A DNA stretch of 64,000 bases from UBA5314 sp040217815 (GTDB taxonomy: Bacteria > Bacillota > Syntrophomonadia > Syntrophomonadales > Syntrophomonadaceae): positions 35,419 to 99,418 of the forward strand of contig JBEHWI010000009.1 of NCBI GenBank assembly GCA_040217815.1, written 5' to 3'. Below the pieces are notes generated by a model. That model was given only the letters and a program-made list of their open reading frames with translations, made no database searches and was not told the DNA's origin. The translations under genes and the position numbers were made by a program. This document shows positions 25,600-34,732 of this stretch, piece by piece; the stretch's first letter is position 1; each line of letters starts with the position of its first letter.

Positions 25600-26505
25600 T
25601 TGCCGAAGGAAATAACCCACTGGATAATCGCAGACCGAATACACCAACAGATGGAGGACTGCCCCTTAAAAACATGCCTTTCCGAAAACATACACATGTA
25701 TTATATTGGAGCAGTTGCCCTGGATACCCCGTATTACCTAACCGGGAGTTATCATAACTTCTTTCTGGCTCTGGCCTCCCGTCTTCATGGAATAAAAGGG
25801 GAGAACACCTATGACCCGATATATATGCTGGTTAAATCCTATCCCGACGCTATTCCCCGGCCGGTATGGGCATTTCTGTGCGGGGTGATCACTCATATCA
25901 TGATAGACAGCTCCTTCCACCCACTGGTTTATTACCTGACCGGAGACTATAATGATCCAGACCCGGTCAAAAGGCTAGATGCGGTGGTTAATCATCGCCG
26001 GTGGGAGTCGGGACTTGATATTCACATGAGCGACAACTTCTACATTCAAGATCCAGGCTGGTTAAAAAGAACCTTGCACAGCACCAGAATAAATGAGGAT
26101 GAGCTTTTAGACTGCCTCTGCATGCTCTATTTTATGAACACCCGGGCCTGCCGCCGGCAGGTAAAAAAGGCTTTGACCTTGCATGCCGCCTGGATGAACA
26201 ACGCCGCTAATCGCCTGCTTTATTTCCTATATAAACTGGCCAACCCGTTTAGCCAAGGCCGCCTTAAGCCGATTCTGGCCTCTTTTTATCCGACCTCCAT
26301 CGACCGGGAATACTATCAACAGGAATTTATATATCATCATACCGGTTGGAAGGAGCAGCAAAGAGAAAACATTATAGAAATCGAGAAAAGAGCTATTTCC
26401 TCCAGCTTGGATTTGCTTATGGCCTGGAGAAACCTGCCCGACTCCCAAGAGCTCACCATGCTTTTAAAAGGCCTCAGGGGACCATCACTGGAGACCGGAA
26501 TATAA
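25600..26505 (+). CDS. Zinc-dependent phospholipase C-like protein
   Basis: A 301-residue protein of the zinc-dependent phospholipase C superfamily. His and Asp residues expected to bind zinc occur as THWIIAD near the N terminus, GAVALDTPYY, and ITHIMIDSSFHP (about 106-117). No signal peptide is visible, so it may be cytosolic, unlike secreted toxins; many such proteins in Clostridia are uncharacterised. TTG 25600 is seven bases after AGGGAGGAGG. Cotranscribed with pcm. Confidence 0.8.
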   Translation: MPKEITHWIIADRIHQQMEDCPLKTCLSENIHMYYIGAVALDTPYYLTGSYHNFFLALASRLHGIKGENTYDPIYMLVKSYPDAIPRPVWAFLCGVITHIMIDSSFHPLVYYLTGDYNDPDPVKRLDAVVNHRRWESGLDIHMSDNFYIQDPGWLKRTLHSTRINEDELLDCLCMLYFMNTRACRRQVKKALTLHAAWMNNAANRLLYFLYKLANPFSQGRLKPILASFYPTSIDREYYQQEFIYHHTGWKEQQRENIIEIEKRAISSSLDLLMAWRNLPDSQELTMLLKGLRGPSLETGI

Positions 26506-26555
26506 GCGGGCTACACAGATTAAACTAGCACATTGTTAAGCCAAGTTTAAAATTG

Positions 26556-26602
26556 AGCAAAAAAATAAGGCCCCCGCAGGCGTGTAAGTCATTGGGAGCC
26601 TT
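26556..26602 (-). terminator. Terminator of the DUF2225 gene
   Basis: On the minus strand AAGGCTCCC and GGGGGCCTT pair around a loop and are followed by ATTTTTTT. Confidence 0.75.
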
Positions 26603-26624
26603 GAGCCATCATTCACTTCTTGTA

Positions 26625-27332
26625 CTAACCGGCTTTCTTTTTTTCCTCGGAAATCAGGTATTTCAGATCCCGGGCCTTTTCCTTTAAGGCCGGTGTTGCC
26701 TGCCGGTCGTTCAACAAAATGCCCAGCCACATCAGGCATTCCTTGTCCTCATCAATGCGGTTATTGAGATCGGCCAACATATAAACAAGAGCACTTTCAT
26801 TCATGCCTGCCACCGGGAAGTTGCCTTTTTCGTAGAGAACCTTGAATGCAGCAACCGCTTTGCCCAGGCAGCGTTTTTCAAGTTCCGAATTGCCTTTGAG
26901 GCGATGCAGCCAGGCCAACTTAAGCAATAACATACTCATTTCATTTTCTTTGGCGTTGCGTATCTCTGAACAATAGAGCGCTATTTTATACCGATCCAGA
27001 GCCATCTCCAAGGGCATTGTGGAAGGGTATTCGCGGTATTGCCAGTGGGACGAAACCTTTTGATAGATCAAATCCTGTTCCGATTTCTTTAAGTCATTTA
27101 AGAATGTAGACTCCAGGGACGCATATCCACAATGATTGCACACCCAGACGTCATAAAAGAGAGGATTAATGTATTTGTAATACGGAAGTGAGTCGCTGTC
27201 TCTGCGTATTAAGCGAAGCCCTGAGCGCTTAACCACCCGAACCTTAATCTTCTTCTCGCACAACGGGCAGACAACTTCCTTATCGTATAAAAAATCGGCT
27301 TCTGTAAAAGCATTGTCTTCGCTCTGGTTCAT
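26625..27332 (-). CDS. DUF2225 protein with two zinc-ribbon-like cysteine pairs
   Basis: 235 residues with CPLCEKK near residue 18 and CNHCGYAS near 65, a likely zinc-binding pair, followed by a helical TPR-like region from about residue 100. This matches the DUF2225 family, common in Firmicutes and without assigned function. ATG 27332 follows AGAAAGGAGCAGAAT. Stands alone on the minus strand. Confidence 0.88.
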   Translation of the reverse strand: MNQSEDNAFTEADFLYDKEVVCPLCEKKIKVRVVKRSGLRLIRRDSDSLPYYKYINPLFYDVWVCNHCGYASLESTFLNDLKKSEQDLIYQKVSSHWQYREYPSTMPLEMALDRYKIALYCSEIRNAKENEMSMLLLKLAWLHRLKGNSELEKRCLGKAVAAFKVLYEKGNFPVAGMNESALVYMLADLNNRIDEDKECLMWLGILLNDRQATPALKEKARDLKYLISEEKKKAG

Positions 27333-27566
27333 ATTCTGCTCCTTTCTCCCCGCCGCTACATTATGTTATTATCTGGTACCTAATACAATGTTTAATAGGA
27401 GTATACTACTTTTTTGTAGTCGCGTCTAGACTTTTTGGCCTAATTTTTATCATTTCCCGTTACAATTTAGGTCCTTATGTTTAGTCGTCCCGGACAGGGT
27501 CAGGTCTAAGCTGTTGATTTTGGGAATAGATTTCAGGAAAAACAATCAAAAGAGGGGATGAGAAAT

Positions 27567-28256
27567 GTGCAACAATTATACTCCCGGGAAGCATATCGGG
27601 CCTTTTTTGTCCTTCTGATTATGACCTTTTTGGTTGGGCTCGGGCTGGTGGGGCTGAAGAATTTGGAGATCTGCACCTTTTCCCGGGATATGACCACCCT
27701 GGACGGAATGATATTCAGCCTGCCCCTGATAGCTATTTACATTGTGGTTTTTTTGGCGGCCACCGCTGGATATGCACGGGCCAAGTATATGATCGATGAG
27801 TTGCCCTTCAACCAGCGTTTGAATAAGCAGCTGCAAAGCAAATCAATGGAAAAAGCCAGCATTAAAGCCAAAATCCGGGCTGGTGCACAGGTCACCGAGG
27901 AAAGCACCCTTTCCGAAGCATTGAACAATCTCATCTCTTCGCGCATTTCCATTCTGGCCGTGGTCGACCGGGAAAACCGCATTCAAGGAGTCATTACCAG
28001 CCAGGACATTCTCCTGTGGCTGCAGGAAACGCTGAGAAACGATTCTGCTTTGAAAAATTATGCCCAGCATGACATAAGCCGGCTTTTGACCCGAACGCCT
28101 ATAACCGCTGATTGCGGGGAAGACCTGCAATCGGTTGTGAACAAAATGATCAAGCATCAATTCACCAAGCTGGTTGTGGCCGACAGCGAAGGCACCTTCT
28201 GCGGAACGATTGATTCAATGGATTTGATAGCCGAAATATTTGACGAGAACTGCTAA
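27567..28256 (+). CDS. Membrane protein with two CBS domains
   Basis: 229 residues. Two membrane helices (about residues 12-30 and 48-68) precede a pair of CBS domains: STLSEALNNLISSRISILAVVD with GVITSQDIL, then LQSVVNKMIKHQFTKLVVAD with GTIDSMDLI. CBS pairs sense adenosine nucleotides. GTG 27567 is preferred because GAGGGG lies nine bases upstream; the ATG at 27558 touches that site. Role unknown; it could regulate a transporter or act as a membrane energy sensor. Confidence 0.78.
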   Translation: MQQLYSREAYRAFFVLLIMTFLVGLGLVGLKNLEICTFSRDMTTLDGMIFSLPLIAIYIVVFLAATAGYARAKYMIDELPFNQRLNKQLQSKSMEKASIKAKIRAGAQVTEESTLSEALNNLISSRISILAVVDRENRIQGVITSQDILLWLQETLRNDSALKNYAQHDISRLLTRTPITADCGEDLQSVVNKMIKHQFTKLVVADSEGTFCGTIDSMDLIAEIFDENC

Positions 28257-28351
28257 ACCATAAATTTAAATAGCTGGCAGCACATAGAATTGAGATTAAG
28301 CATGTACTAAAATAATTAAAAACGATGTTTTTCATCTGAAAGAGGGCAATT

Positions 28352-28846
28352 GTGTCTGAAAAGATCCTTCCCATTGTAGTAGCGTGTATAATCAGCGATG
28401 AACATATTCTTCTGCTGCGCCGTTTCAAAGAACCGTTTAAAGATCAGTGGAGCCTGCCCGGTGGTAAAATCGAGTTCGGGGAATTTATAGACCGGGCCGC
28501 CTTACGGGAAATTACGGAAGAGACCGGGCTTTTCCCGGAACGGGTCAACTATTTGGGAATGGTTTGCGAACTGGTGCTGCCCGCCCTTGATGAGCCACCC
28601 CTCTACCAGCACCTGGTTTTTGTCTTTAAGGCAGAAAGCACCTGCATGCCTGAACAACCATCTTCAGAGGGGGAGCTGCGCTGGTTCAGACTGGATAAGC
28701 TGCAGGCTCTCAGTTCGTCGCTGGTCGCTACCGATGATATGATTATAACCAAGATGCTGCTGGCCGGGCAGAAGGGGCCTTTCAATTCCACCGTGGTCTA
28801 TGACCGCCAAACATACCGGTGCCTGGAATTCGCCAACCTGGAATAA
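28352..28846 (+). CDS. Nudix hydrolase
   Basis: A 164-residue Nudix protein. The box GGKIEFGEFIDRAALREITE with its following ETGL matches GX5EX7REUXEEXGU, whose glutamates bind Mg for hydrolysis of a nucleoside diphosphate-X bond. VACIISDEHILLLRR is the usual first strand. GTG 28352 is five bases after AGAGGG. Substrate could be an oxidised nucleotide, ADP-ribose or a nucleotide sugar and cannot be decided. Confidence 0.88.
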   Translation: MSEKILPIVVACIISDEHILLLRRFKEPFKDQWSLPGGKIEFGEFIDRAALREITEETGLFPERVNYLGMVCELVLPALDEPPLYQHLVFVFKAESTCMPEQPSSEGELRWFRLDKLQALSSSLVATDDMIITKMLLAGQKGPFNSTVVYDRQTYRCLEFANLE

Positions 28847-28900
28847 GGCAGTCCGCCCTAATAGTCAATCCTCCTATCCGCAATATTTTCTGCTCCTATC

Positions 28901-28929
28901 TTGACACGACCCTGTCCCAAACGTATAAT
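28901..28929 (+). promoter_or_regulatory. Consensus sigma-A promoter for the EF-G paralogue
   Basis: TTGACA at 28901-28906, a 17-base spacer and TATAAT at 28924-28929: a perfect match. It lies 100 bases before the start of the EF-G-like gene. Confidence 0.9.
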
Positions 28930-29028
28930 TAGTATTTGGGTGCAATTTTCAAATAAGCATCGTAATCCACCGGCATTGCACAGGTAGTGCCGTTATTTTT
29001 TGCCTTGAGGATGAAAAGGAGTATAACC

Positions 29029-31050
29029 ATGCTACAGAATTTGAGAAACATTGGAATCATAGCTCATATAGACGCTGGGAAAACCACCACTACGGAGCGC
29101 ATCCTGTACTATACCGGGCTTACCCATAAAATCGGAGAAACCCACGATGGGGAGAGCGTAATGGATTACCTGCCCTATGAAAAGGAGCGGGGCATTACCG
29201 TCACTTCCGCGGCAACCCGTTGTTTTTGGAACGACTGCCGCATCAATATTATCGATACTCCCGGCCATGTTGATTTCACTGCAGAGGTTGAACGGAGCCT
29301 TAGAATTCTTGACGGAGCCGTGGTCATATTCTGCGGACGCGGGGGAGTTGAGCCGCAGTCGGAAACGGTATGGAGACAGGCCGATAAATATGAAGTTCCG
29401 CGCATAGCCTATATAAATAAAATGGATGCCGTGGGAGCCGATTTCTTTCAAGTTGTGGACCAGATCCGGGTCCGCCTGGGAGCGCATCCCCTGGTTGTAA
29501 GCCTTCCGGTATTTAACGGTGACACCTTTACCGGGATCGTTGACCTGGTCAAAATGAAGTGCTATACCTTTACCGGAGCTATGGGCGACGAGATAGTGGA
29601 GGGGCCTATCCCGGCCGCTTATCTTGAGTCAGCCGAACACTGGCATAAACTCCTGGTCGAGGATCTGGCTGAAACAGATGAAGAACTTCTGGAAAGCTAT
29701 TTCGCAGGGGACGATATTGACCCGGCTGAGCTTAGCAGGGTTATACGCAACAACACGGTCAAAGGCCATATGGTCCCGGTCATTTGTGGAAGTTCTTATC
29801 GCAATATGGGTGTTCAGCCCTTGCTCGACGCCATCGTTGACTTTTTGCCGTCACCGCTGGACATCAAACCAGCTACAGGGATTTGCCAGGAAAGCGGAGC
29901 CCAAATAGAAATGCTTCCAGAGACCGGCGGGGAATTTTCCGCCCTGATTTTTAAGATAGTAAGCGATCGGCATGTTGGCAAGCTGGCTTTTGCCAGAGTC
30001 TACTCGGGCCGGATTCACACCGGCTGCTATATATACAACAGCACCAAGCAAAAAAAGGAGCGGGTAGGGCGCCTGGTAATGATGCACGCCAACCACCGGG
30101 AGGAAGTTGACGAAGTGCAGGCCGGGGATATTGCAGCGATTATCGGCCTTAAAGATGTCTCCACCGGCGACACCCTGTGCCGGGAAGGCCAGGATATACT
30201 TTTAGAATCTATTGAGTTTCCGGAGCCGGTTATTCAAATGGCTATCGAACCCAAAACTCAGTCTGATCAGAACAAGATATCCGAGGCCCTGGCTCGAATC
30301 ACCGCCGAAGACCCGACCTTCAAGCTGAGCTATAATAAAGAAACCGGGCAGACCCTCATTTCGGGAATGGGCGAGCTGCATCTGGAAATTGTGGCCGAGC
30401 GTTTATCCCGCGAATTCAGAGTGGAATTCAACGTGGGCCAGCCCGAAGTCGCTTACAAGGAAACGGTCAGCCGGGCAGCTGAACATACCACCCGCTATGT
30501 TAAACAAACGGGAGGTAAGGGGCAATTTGCCCATGTTGTACTGCGCCTGGAACCCGGTGAAGGCTTTGAGTTTGTAAACCGGATCAGCCAGGGAGCCATT
30601 CCCAGAGAATATATACCGGCAGTCGAAGCGGGAATCAAGCAGGCTCTGGAAGAGGGCATCCTGGGCGGCTATCCGGTAGTAGACGTACGCGCCATTTTAC
30701 TGGACGGCTCATTTCACGAAGTGGACTCTTCCGAACTGGCTTTTAGAAACGCCGGTCTGATGGCGGCGCGCGAGTGCTTGAAAAAGGCGTCTCCCCGTAT
30801 GCTGGAGCCGGTTATGCGCCTTGAGATCACTTCACCCGAGGAATACACCGGCAGCATTATAAGCAATATAAGCAACCGCCGCGGACGGCTGCAGTCACTG
30901 GAGATGATAAACAATACCCAGGTTATCAGAGGCTGCGTACCGCTGGCCGAAATGTTTGGCTATTCGACTGTGCTGCGCTCCCTCACCCAGGGCCGGGCCG
31001 GATTTTCGATGGAGTTTTCCCATTATGAAGACTCCTCCATGGCTTCTTGA
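29029..31050 (+). CDS. Elongation factor G paralogue (EF-G-like GTPase)
   Basis: A 673-residue translational GTPase. G1 AHIDAGKTTTTE, switch I ERGITVTSAAT, G3 DTPGHVDF and G4 NKMD are intact, followed by domains II-V. It is outside any rpsL-rpsG-fusA-tuf operon and is somewhat divergent, so it is probably the second EF-G (EF-G2 type; related to tetracycline ribosomal protection proteins) rather than the housekeeping fusA. ATG 29029 is preceded by AAAAGGAG; an earlier frame opening at 28987 lies in the leader. Strong promoter and strong terminator make a one-gene unit. A role in recycling or stress translation is possible. Confidence 0.88.
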   Translation: MLQNLRNIGIIAHIDAGKTTTTERILYYTGLTHKIGETHDGESVMDYLPYEKERGITVTSAATRCFWNDCRINIIDTPGHVDFTAEVERSLRILDGAVVIFCGRGGVEPQSETVWRQADKYEVPRIAYINKMDAVGADFFQVVDQIRVRLGAHPLVVSLPVFNGDTFTGIVDLVKMKCYTFTGAMGDEIVEGPIPAAYLESAEHWHKLLVEDLAETDEELLESYFAGDDIDPAELSRVIRNNTVKGHMVPVICGSSYRNMGVQPLLDAIVDFLPSPLDIKPATGICQESGAQIEMLPETGGEFSALIFKIVSDRHVGKLAFARVYSGRIHTGCYIYNSTKQKKERVGRLVMMHANHREEVDEVQAGDIAAIIGLKDVSTGDTLCREGQDILLESIEFPEPVIQMAIEPKTQSDQNKISEALARITAEDPTFKLSYNKETGQTLISGMGELHLEIVAERLSREFRVEFNVGQPEVAYKETVSRAAEHTTRYVKQTGGKGQFAHVVLRLEPGEGFEFVNRISQGAIPREYIPAVEAGIKQALEEGILGGYPVVDVRAILLDGSFHEVDSSELAFRNAGLMAARECLKKASPRMLEPVMRLEITSPEEYTGSIISNISNRRGRLQSLEMINNTQVIRGCVPLAEMFGYSTVLRSLTQGRAGFSMEFSHYEDSSMAS

Positions 31051-31079
31051 GAGCAGATATTGACTAGATAATTTAGGAT

Positions 31080-31117
31080 AAAAACCTGACGCTGGTTTAA
31101 AGTGTCAGGTTTTTTTA
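31080..31117 (+). terminator. Terminator after the EF-G paralogue
   Basis: AAAAACCTGAC pairs with GTCAGGTTTTT, then T-rich DNA. Confidence 0.85.
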
Positions 31118-31152
31118 TGTATAATGGTTCAAAGACTAATAAACGGAAAGAA

Positions 31153-31443
31153 GTGATATTCATTTCCTGGTTTGTTTATGTCTTACAGTGCCGGGGAGAC
31201 ACGCTTTACACCGGCGTAACCAACGACCTGGACCGGCGTCTGGCCGAGCACCGTCAGGGCAGGGGAGCCAAATACACCCGCGGCCGTACTCCTATCGAGC
31301 TCCTGGGAGCTTTAGAGGTGGACAGCCGTTCCCTGGCCCAGGCCGAGGAACACCGCATAAAGAATATGAAGCGGCCGGATAAACTCAAAGAGATTGCATC
31401 CTGGCCCTGTCACCCGGAAAGGCTACCAGCTACAGATGTTTAA
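31153..31443 (+). CDS. GIY-YIG domain protein (UPF0213 type)
   Basis: A 96-residue single-domain GIY-YIG nuclease-like protein: YVLQCRGDTLYTGVTNDLDRRLAEH holds the two motifs (here YVL and YTG), R of RRL and the helix with E in ELLGALEV. Such short proteins are common and undefined, perhaps DNA repair. The start is uncertain: GTG 31153 fits family length, while the open frame extends back to 31102 into the previous terminator. No strong ribosome binding site. Confidence 0.8.
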   Translation: MIFISWFVYVLQCRGDTLYTGVTNDLDRRLAEHRQGRGAKYTRGRTPIELLGALEVDSRSLAQAEEHRIKNMKRPDKLKEIASWPCHPERLPATDV

Positions 31444-31550
31444 AACTAACATTCTGTCACAGTCATAATTAAAATGAACTATAGCCCCATTACTTAGTAA
31501 AAGGAATCTCTCTAGCATAGAATACCCCCCTGTTGTAAACTGAAAAAGAA

Positions 31551-31921
31551 TTGAACAAGGCTGTGGTAATGACCATTAAAACCGATTCGGACATTATGGT
31601 AGTCAGCACAACCTGGTCGGATCCCCAAATAGCTGCCATCATTTGCAACGCCGTTAGCGGCGCTTTTGTCAACACCTTGAACGAACCTACTAACAGCAAC
31701 AGTGTTGGAATACTGGTTCTAGAGACCAACCGCTTATTCCCTAAGCACCAACCACCTCTTCCTTGAGGGTCTTGATCGGCTTGCTGGCCGGATTTTTGAT
31801 AGGTTTTGGAATTATATACATTCAGGAATTGTTGGACACCACGGTTCGAAGCATTGAGGAAATAGAGGAAGACCTTAACCTCAAGGTTATCGGAATAATA
31901 CCCGAACACCAAATAAAATAG
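31551..31921 (+). pseudogene. Remnant of a Wzz/CpsC-type chain-length determinant (tyrosine kinase modulator)
   Basis: Two frames carry parts of one family. Frame A (31551-31765) encodes a Wzz-like extracytoplasmic stretch (DPQIAAIICNAVSGAF). Frame B encodes the C-terminal membrane helix (IGLLAGFLIGFGIIYIQELL) and EDLNLKVIGIIPEH, ending TAG at 31921. The frames join only by a frameshift, and frame B has a TAA at 31742-31744. The N-terminal half and first helix are absent. Such proteins normally activate the CpsD kinase that follows, so the loss probably disables this pair. Confidence 0.75.
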
Positions 31922-31932
31922 AGGGGTTTATT

Positions 31933-32610
31933 ATGCTAAACAAATACGTTAATATTTATGCCCAGGTCAATCGCGCAGTTCAGGATGCTTATGCTCTTTT
32001 GACCGCCAATATCCATTTCAGCAACTCCACGGGTGACCTGAAAACCGTGACCATAATCAGTTGCACGCCTAAAGTGGGAACCACCACGGTGGCTATCAAC
32101 CTGGCCATCTCCCTGGCCCGCTCCGGCTGGAAAACCCTGATGGTCGACGCCGATATGCGCAAACCCGGCACTTATAAAAGGCTGGTCGGCAAGGAGACCC
32201 AAGGCGAAAACGGGGATCTGGATATCAATATCAGAGAGTTTTCCAACAATACCACCATTCCCAACTTGAGCTACTTATCATACGGAAGCGGCCACGACAA
32301 TCCCATAGAACTTCTCTGTTCACCGAAGTTTTCAGAATTTATAAGGGAGGCCCGCCGGGAATACGATTTTGTTCTGTTTGATACTCCGGCTCTTTCCAGC
32401 GTCATCGATGGGGCCTTGATCGCGTCCAAATCGGATAGAGTAATCCTGGTGGCTGAAATGGGCAAGACCAAAAAAGCTTCCCTGACCCGGGCCGCCGAAC
32501 AGCTGGAAAAGGCTCAGGCCAATATACTGGGAGTAGTGATAAACAACATCGTTAAACGGGACTACGTAAAATACGCCGAATCCTACAACTACTTTGAACG
32601 CTTCAAATAG
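31933..32610 (+). CDS. CpsD/CapB-like polysaccharide tyrosine kinase with altered Walker A
   Basis: A 225-residue BY-kinase-like P-loop ATPase. Walker A' (TLMVDADMRKP) and the Walker B-like FVLFDTPAL are good, but the P-loop reads CTPKVGTTTVAINLA: the usual Lys before Thr/Ser (GKST) is Thr. A similar GTTT loop is known in TadZ/CpaE-like ATPases, where an upstream Lys helps. The C terminus has four Tyr (DYVKYAESYNYF), the likely autophosphorylation cluster. Immediately upstream is the broken Wzz-like gene, so activity is doubtful. ATG 31933 follows AGAGGGGTTT. Confidence 0.78.
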   Translation: MLNKYVNIYAQVNRAVQDAYALLTANIHFSNSTGDLKTVTIISCTPKVGTTTVAINLAISLARSGWKTLMVDADMRKPGTYKRLVGKETQGENGDLDINIREFSNNTTIPNLSYLSYGSGHDNPIELLCSPKFSEFIREARREYDFVLFDTPALSSVIDGALIASKSDRVILVAEMGKTKKASLTRAAEQLEKAQANILGVVINNIVKRDYVKYAESYNYFERFK

Positions 32611-32743
32611 GGCGGATAAGGACCGATAACAAACATGATTAGAAGGCTGTTTAATTCATCGTCGCTTTACCTGGGCAGCGAATATACTCCAACTCATGGG
32701 ATAGGTTCAGCAATCCCATTTTTGTTGTTAAGGAATGCTTACG

Positions 32744-33058
32744 ATGAGTAGTATCGAAACACTGGTAGCCGCGATGAACCAAAAAGACGCCAGCCTGTAC
32801 CAGGCTATGAATCTGCGTACCGACGCCATTATCGTCAATCAGGCGGGGGGCTGGGACTGCTGTGACTACCGTTTTGAACGCGGCCAATGCACACTGGTTA
32901 TCACCCCGGAACGGGGAGTAGGCAGGAACAGAAACCATGCTAAAACGGTAATCGATATTACAGCGGTAAATGATGACCCTGAGCAGACCAGGCTGTACCT
33001 GGCCGGGGTTGGATTGAATGAGCAAGACCTTATAAGACCGTTGGGGGAATGGTTATAG
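32744..33058 (+). pseudogene. Truncated family 2-like glycosyltransferase
   Basis: 104 codons. The start (ETLVAAMNQKDASLYQAMNL, then TDAIIVNQ and RGVGRNRNHA) resembles the N-terminal 70 residues of a GT2-like family in which GLSRSRN is followed by the DDD metal site. Here the sequence leaves the family right after RNRNHA and stops after 40 unrelated residues, so the catalytic part is absent. ATG 32744 has AGGA nine bases upstream. Interpreted as a decayed gene; a short working protein is less likely. Confidence 0.55.
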
Positions 33059-33400
33059 GAGTCAGGTGGTTTGAACCCGACTGCCAGGACTATAACCTAA
33101 TAGAAATAATGATTTGGTTTGTAATATAATTGGCTATTGTACCAATCTGGTTCATAGGTCCGTTCGAGTTCTTGTCAGGTTTCAGGCTTTAGCCTCGAAT
33201 ATAATATAAAAATAAGATCTTAGCAGGAATTGTAAAAGGTACAACGAACAAATACAATATCGATCGGATGCTATTTTCATCCAACCATCCCGCTTAAGAA
33301 ATTCCCTCAAGAAGGTCGATAATGATAACAGGCCTCTGTGAAGATAACGGTATTTTTCTACGATATGGTTTGGCCAATAATTTACCTGGGAGGAAACAGC
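33059..33400 (+). other. Intergenic region before the HD-GYP pair
   Basis: About 340 bases without a gene. AT-rich stretches such as GTAATATAATTGG occur, but I see no clear promoter, riboswitch or repeat. The frame upstream of TTG 33401 is open from 33338 but lacks a ribosome binding site. Confidence 0.5.
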
Positions 33401-34534
33401 TTGAGAAGAGTTCCGGTTGAGGACCTGCAGCCTGGCATGGTAGTTGCCCGTACGGTTATGGGATTTACGGGGCGGGCCCTGCTTACAGAAAACACCAGGT
33501 TGACTGATAACTACATAGCCCGCCTGGGCAAAATCGGAATTGGTTCGGTTTATATCAAGGACGGGCTGGGCGATGGTGAAGTGCCGGAATTAGTCAGCGA
33601 AGCAGTCCTCTTTTCCGTAACCAACAACCTTAACAGCTCACTGAAAACTTTTACGGTCGATAATTCCATCAATGTCACTTCATTCAAGAAAAGCGTTAAG
33701 CTGCTTCTGGAAAATATCTTAAACAATCCCAGTGTGCTCATTCAACTGGAAGACATTCGTTCCTTCAGTGACTACGTTTTTACTCATTCCACAAATGTAG
33801 CGGTATACTCCATCATGGCCGGCATCAGCCTCGGCTATTCGGAGAGCAGTCTGGCCGATCTAGGCCTGGGCGCTCTTTTGCATGATATAGGCATGCTGAC
33901 CCTTGATGCTCAAATTTTAACCGACCCGGAAGCCCTCTCCATAGTTGAGAGAGATAAAATAAAACTGCACCCGGAACTGGGGTTCAACCTGCTCCGTCAG
34001 CATAGGGAAATATCCGCCTTGTCCGCCCATGTTGCTTATCAACACCATGAACGTGTGGACGGTAAAGGCTATCCCCGCGGTCTTAACGGTGATCAGATAC
34101 TGGATTACGCTAAAATAGTAGCGGTTACCGATACCTTTGATGCGGTTATATCGGACCGCCCGCATCGCACCGGATGCACCACCACTGATGCGATGGTAGT
34201 CATTAAGAAACTATCCGGCACCCATTTTGACCCGGTATTCGTTGAAGCTTTTGCTTCAAATGTAGCCCTATATCCAGTGGGCAGTGTGTTAAAATTAAAC
34301 ACCGGGCACCTGGCGGTGGTCACTTCGGTCAATCGGTTCAACTCCGACCGCCCCAGAATCAGTGTGATCTGCAGCCAGGCCGGTGACCTGATTAAGCCCG
34401 CCTATGAGATTGACCTGGCACAGACTCCGGAAATATCAGTAATGCGCCGCCTAACCTATGAGGAAACCCAGATTATCCGTTTGCGGATTGAAAAGGAAAG
34501 CAGATTGGACACCGGATTTATAAATAGCAATTAA
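33401..34534 (+). CDS. HD-GYP domain protein (putative c-di-GMP phosphodiesterase), copy 1
   Basis: 377 residues: an N-terminal domain (about 1-110, beginning LRRVPVEDLQPGMVVA) and an HD-GYP domain with LLHDIGML, the HHERVDGKGYPRGL signature and VTDTFDAVISDRPHR. All metal-binding His/Asp positions that I can check are present, so it should hydrolyse c-di-GMP. TTG 33401, seven bases after GGGAGG, matches the start of the neighbouring paralogue. The paralogue follows after 198 bases and a terminator, so each may have its own promoter. Located in a polysaccharide region, which c-di-GMP often controls. Confidence 0.88.
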   Translation: MRRVPVEDLQPGMVVARTVMGFTGRALLTENTRLTDNYIARLGKIGIGSVYIKDGLGDGEVPELVSEAVLFSVTNNLNSSLKTFTVDNSINVTSFKKSVKLLLENILNNPSVLIQLEDIRSFSDYVFTHSTNVAVYSIMAGISLGYSESSLADLGLGALLHDIGMLTLDAQILTDPEALSIVERDKIKLHPELGFNLLRQHREISALSAHVAYQHHERVDGKGYPRGLNGDQILDYAKIVAVTDTFDAVISDRPHRTGCTTTDAMVVIKKLSGTHFDPVFVEAFASNVALYPVGSVLKLNTGHLAVVTSVNRFNSDRPRISVICSQAGDLIKPAYEIDLAQTPEISVMRRLTYEETQIIRLRIEKESRLDTGFINSN

Positions 34535-34564
34535 AGAACTGGACGAATAAGCGGATCAAGTTTT

Positions 34565-34592
34565 AAATGCTCCTTTAAAGGGGCATTTTTTA
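34565..34592 (+). terminator. Terminator after HD-GYP copy 1
   Basis: AAATGCTCC/GGGGCATTT hairpin (TTTAAA loop region) followed by TTT. Confidence 0.7.
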
Positions 34593-34732
34593 ATGTTCAA
34601 CAGCTTCTATACGCTGTTTTGGTCAGTGAACTGCCCCTAAAGAACCACCGCTGTTTTTTCGATTATTAATATAAGGCCGGTATAGTCCGGATTTTTATCA
34701 GGGTATGACGGCAGGTCAAGGAGGATAAATAT

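Noticed and set aside
32635..32751. 38-codon frame between the kinase and the glycosyltransferase remnant
   Set aside because: No ribosome binding site; overlaps the better supported frame starting at 32744.
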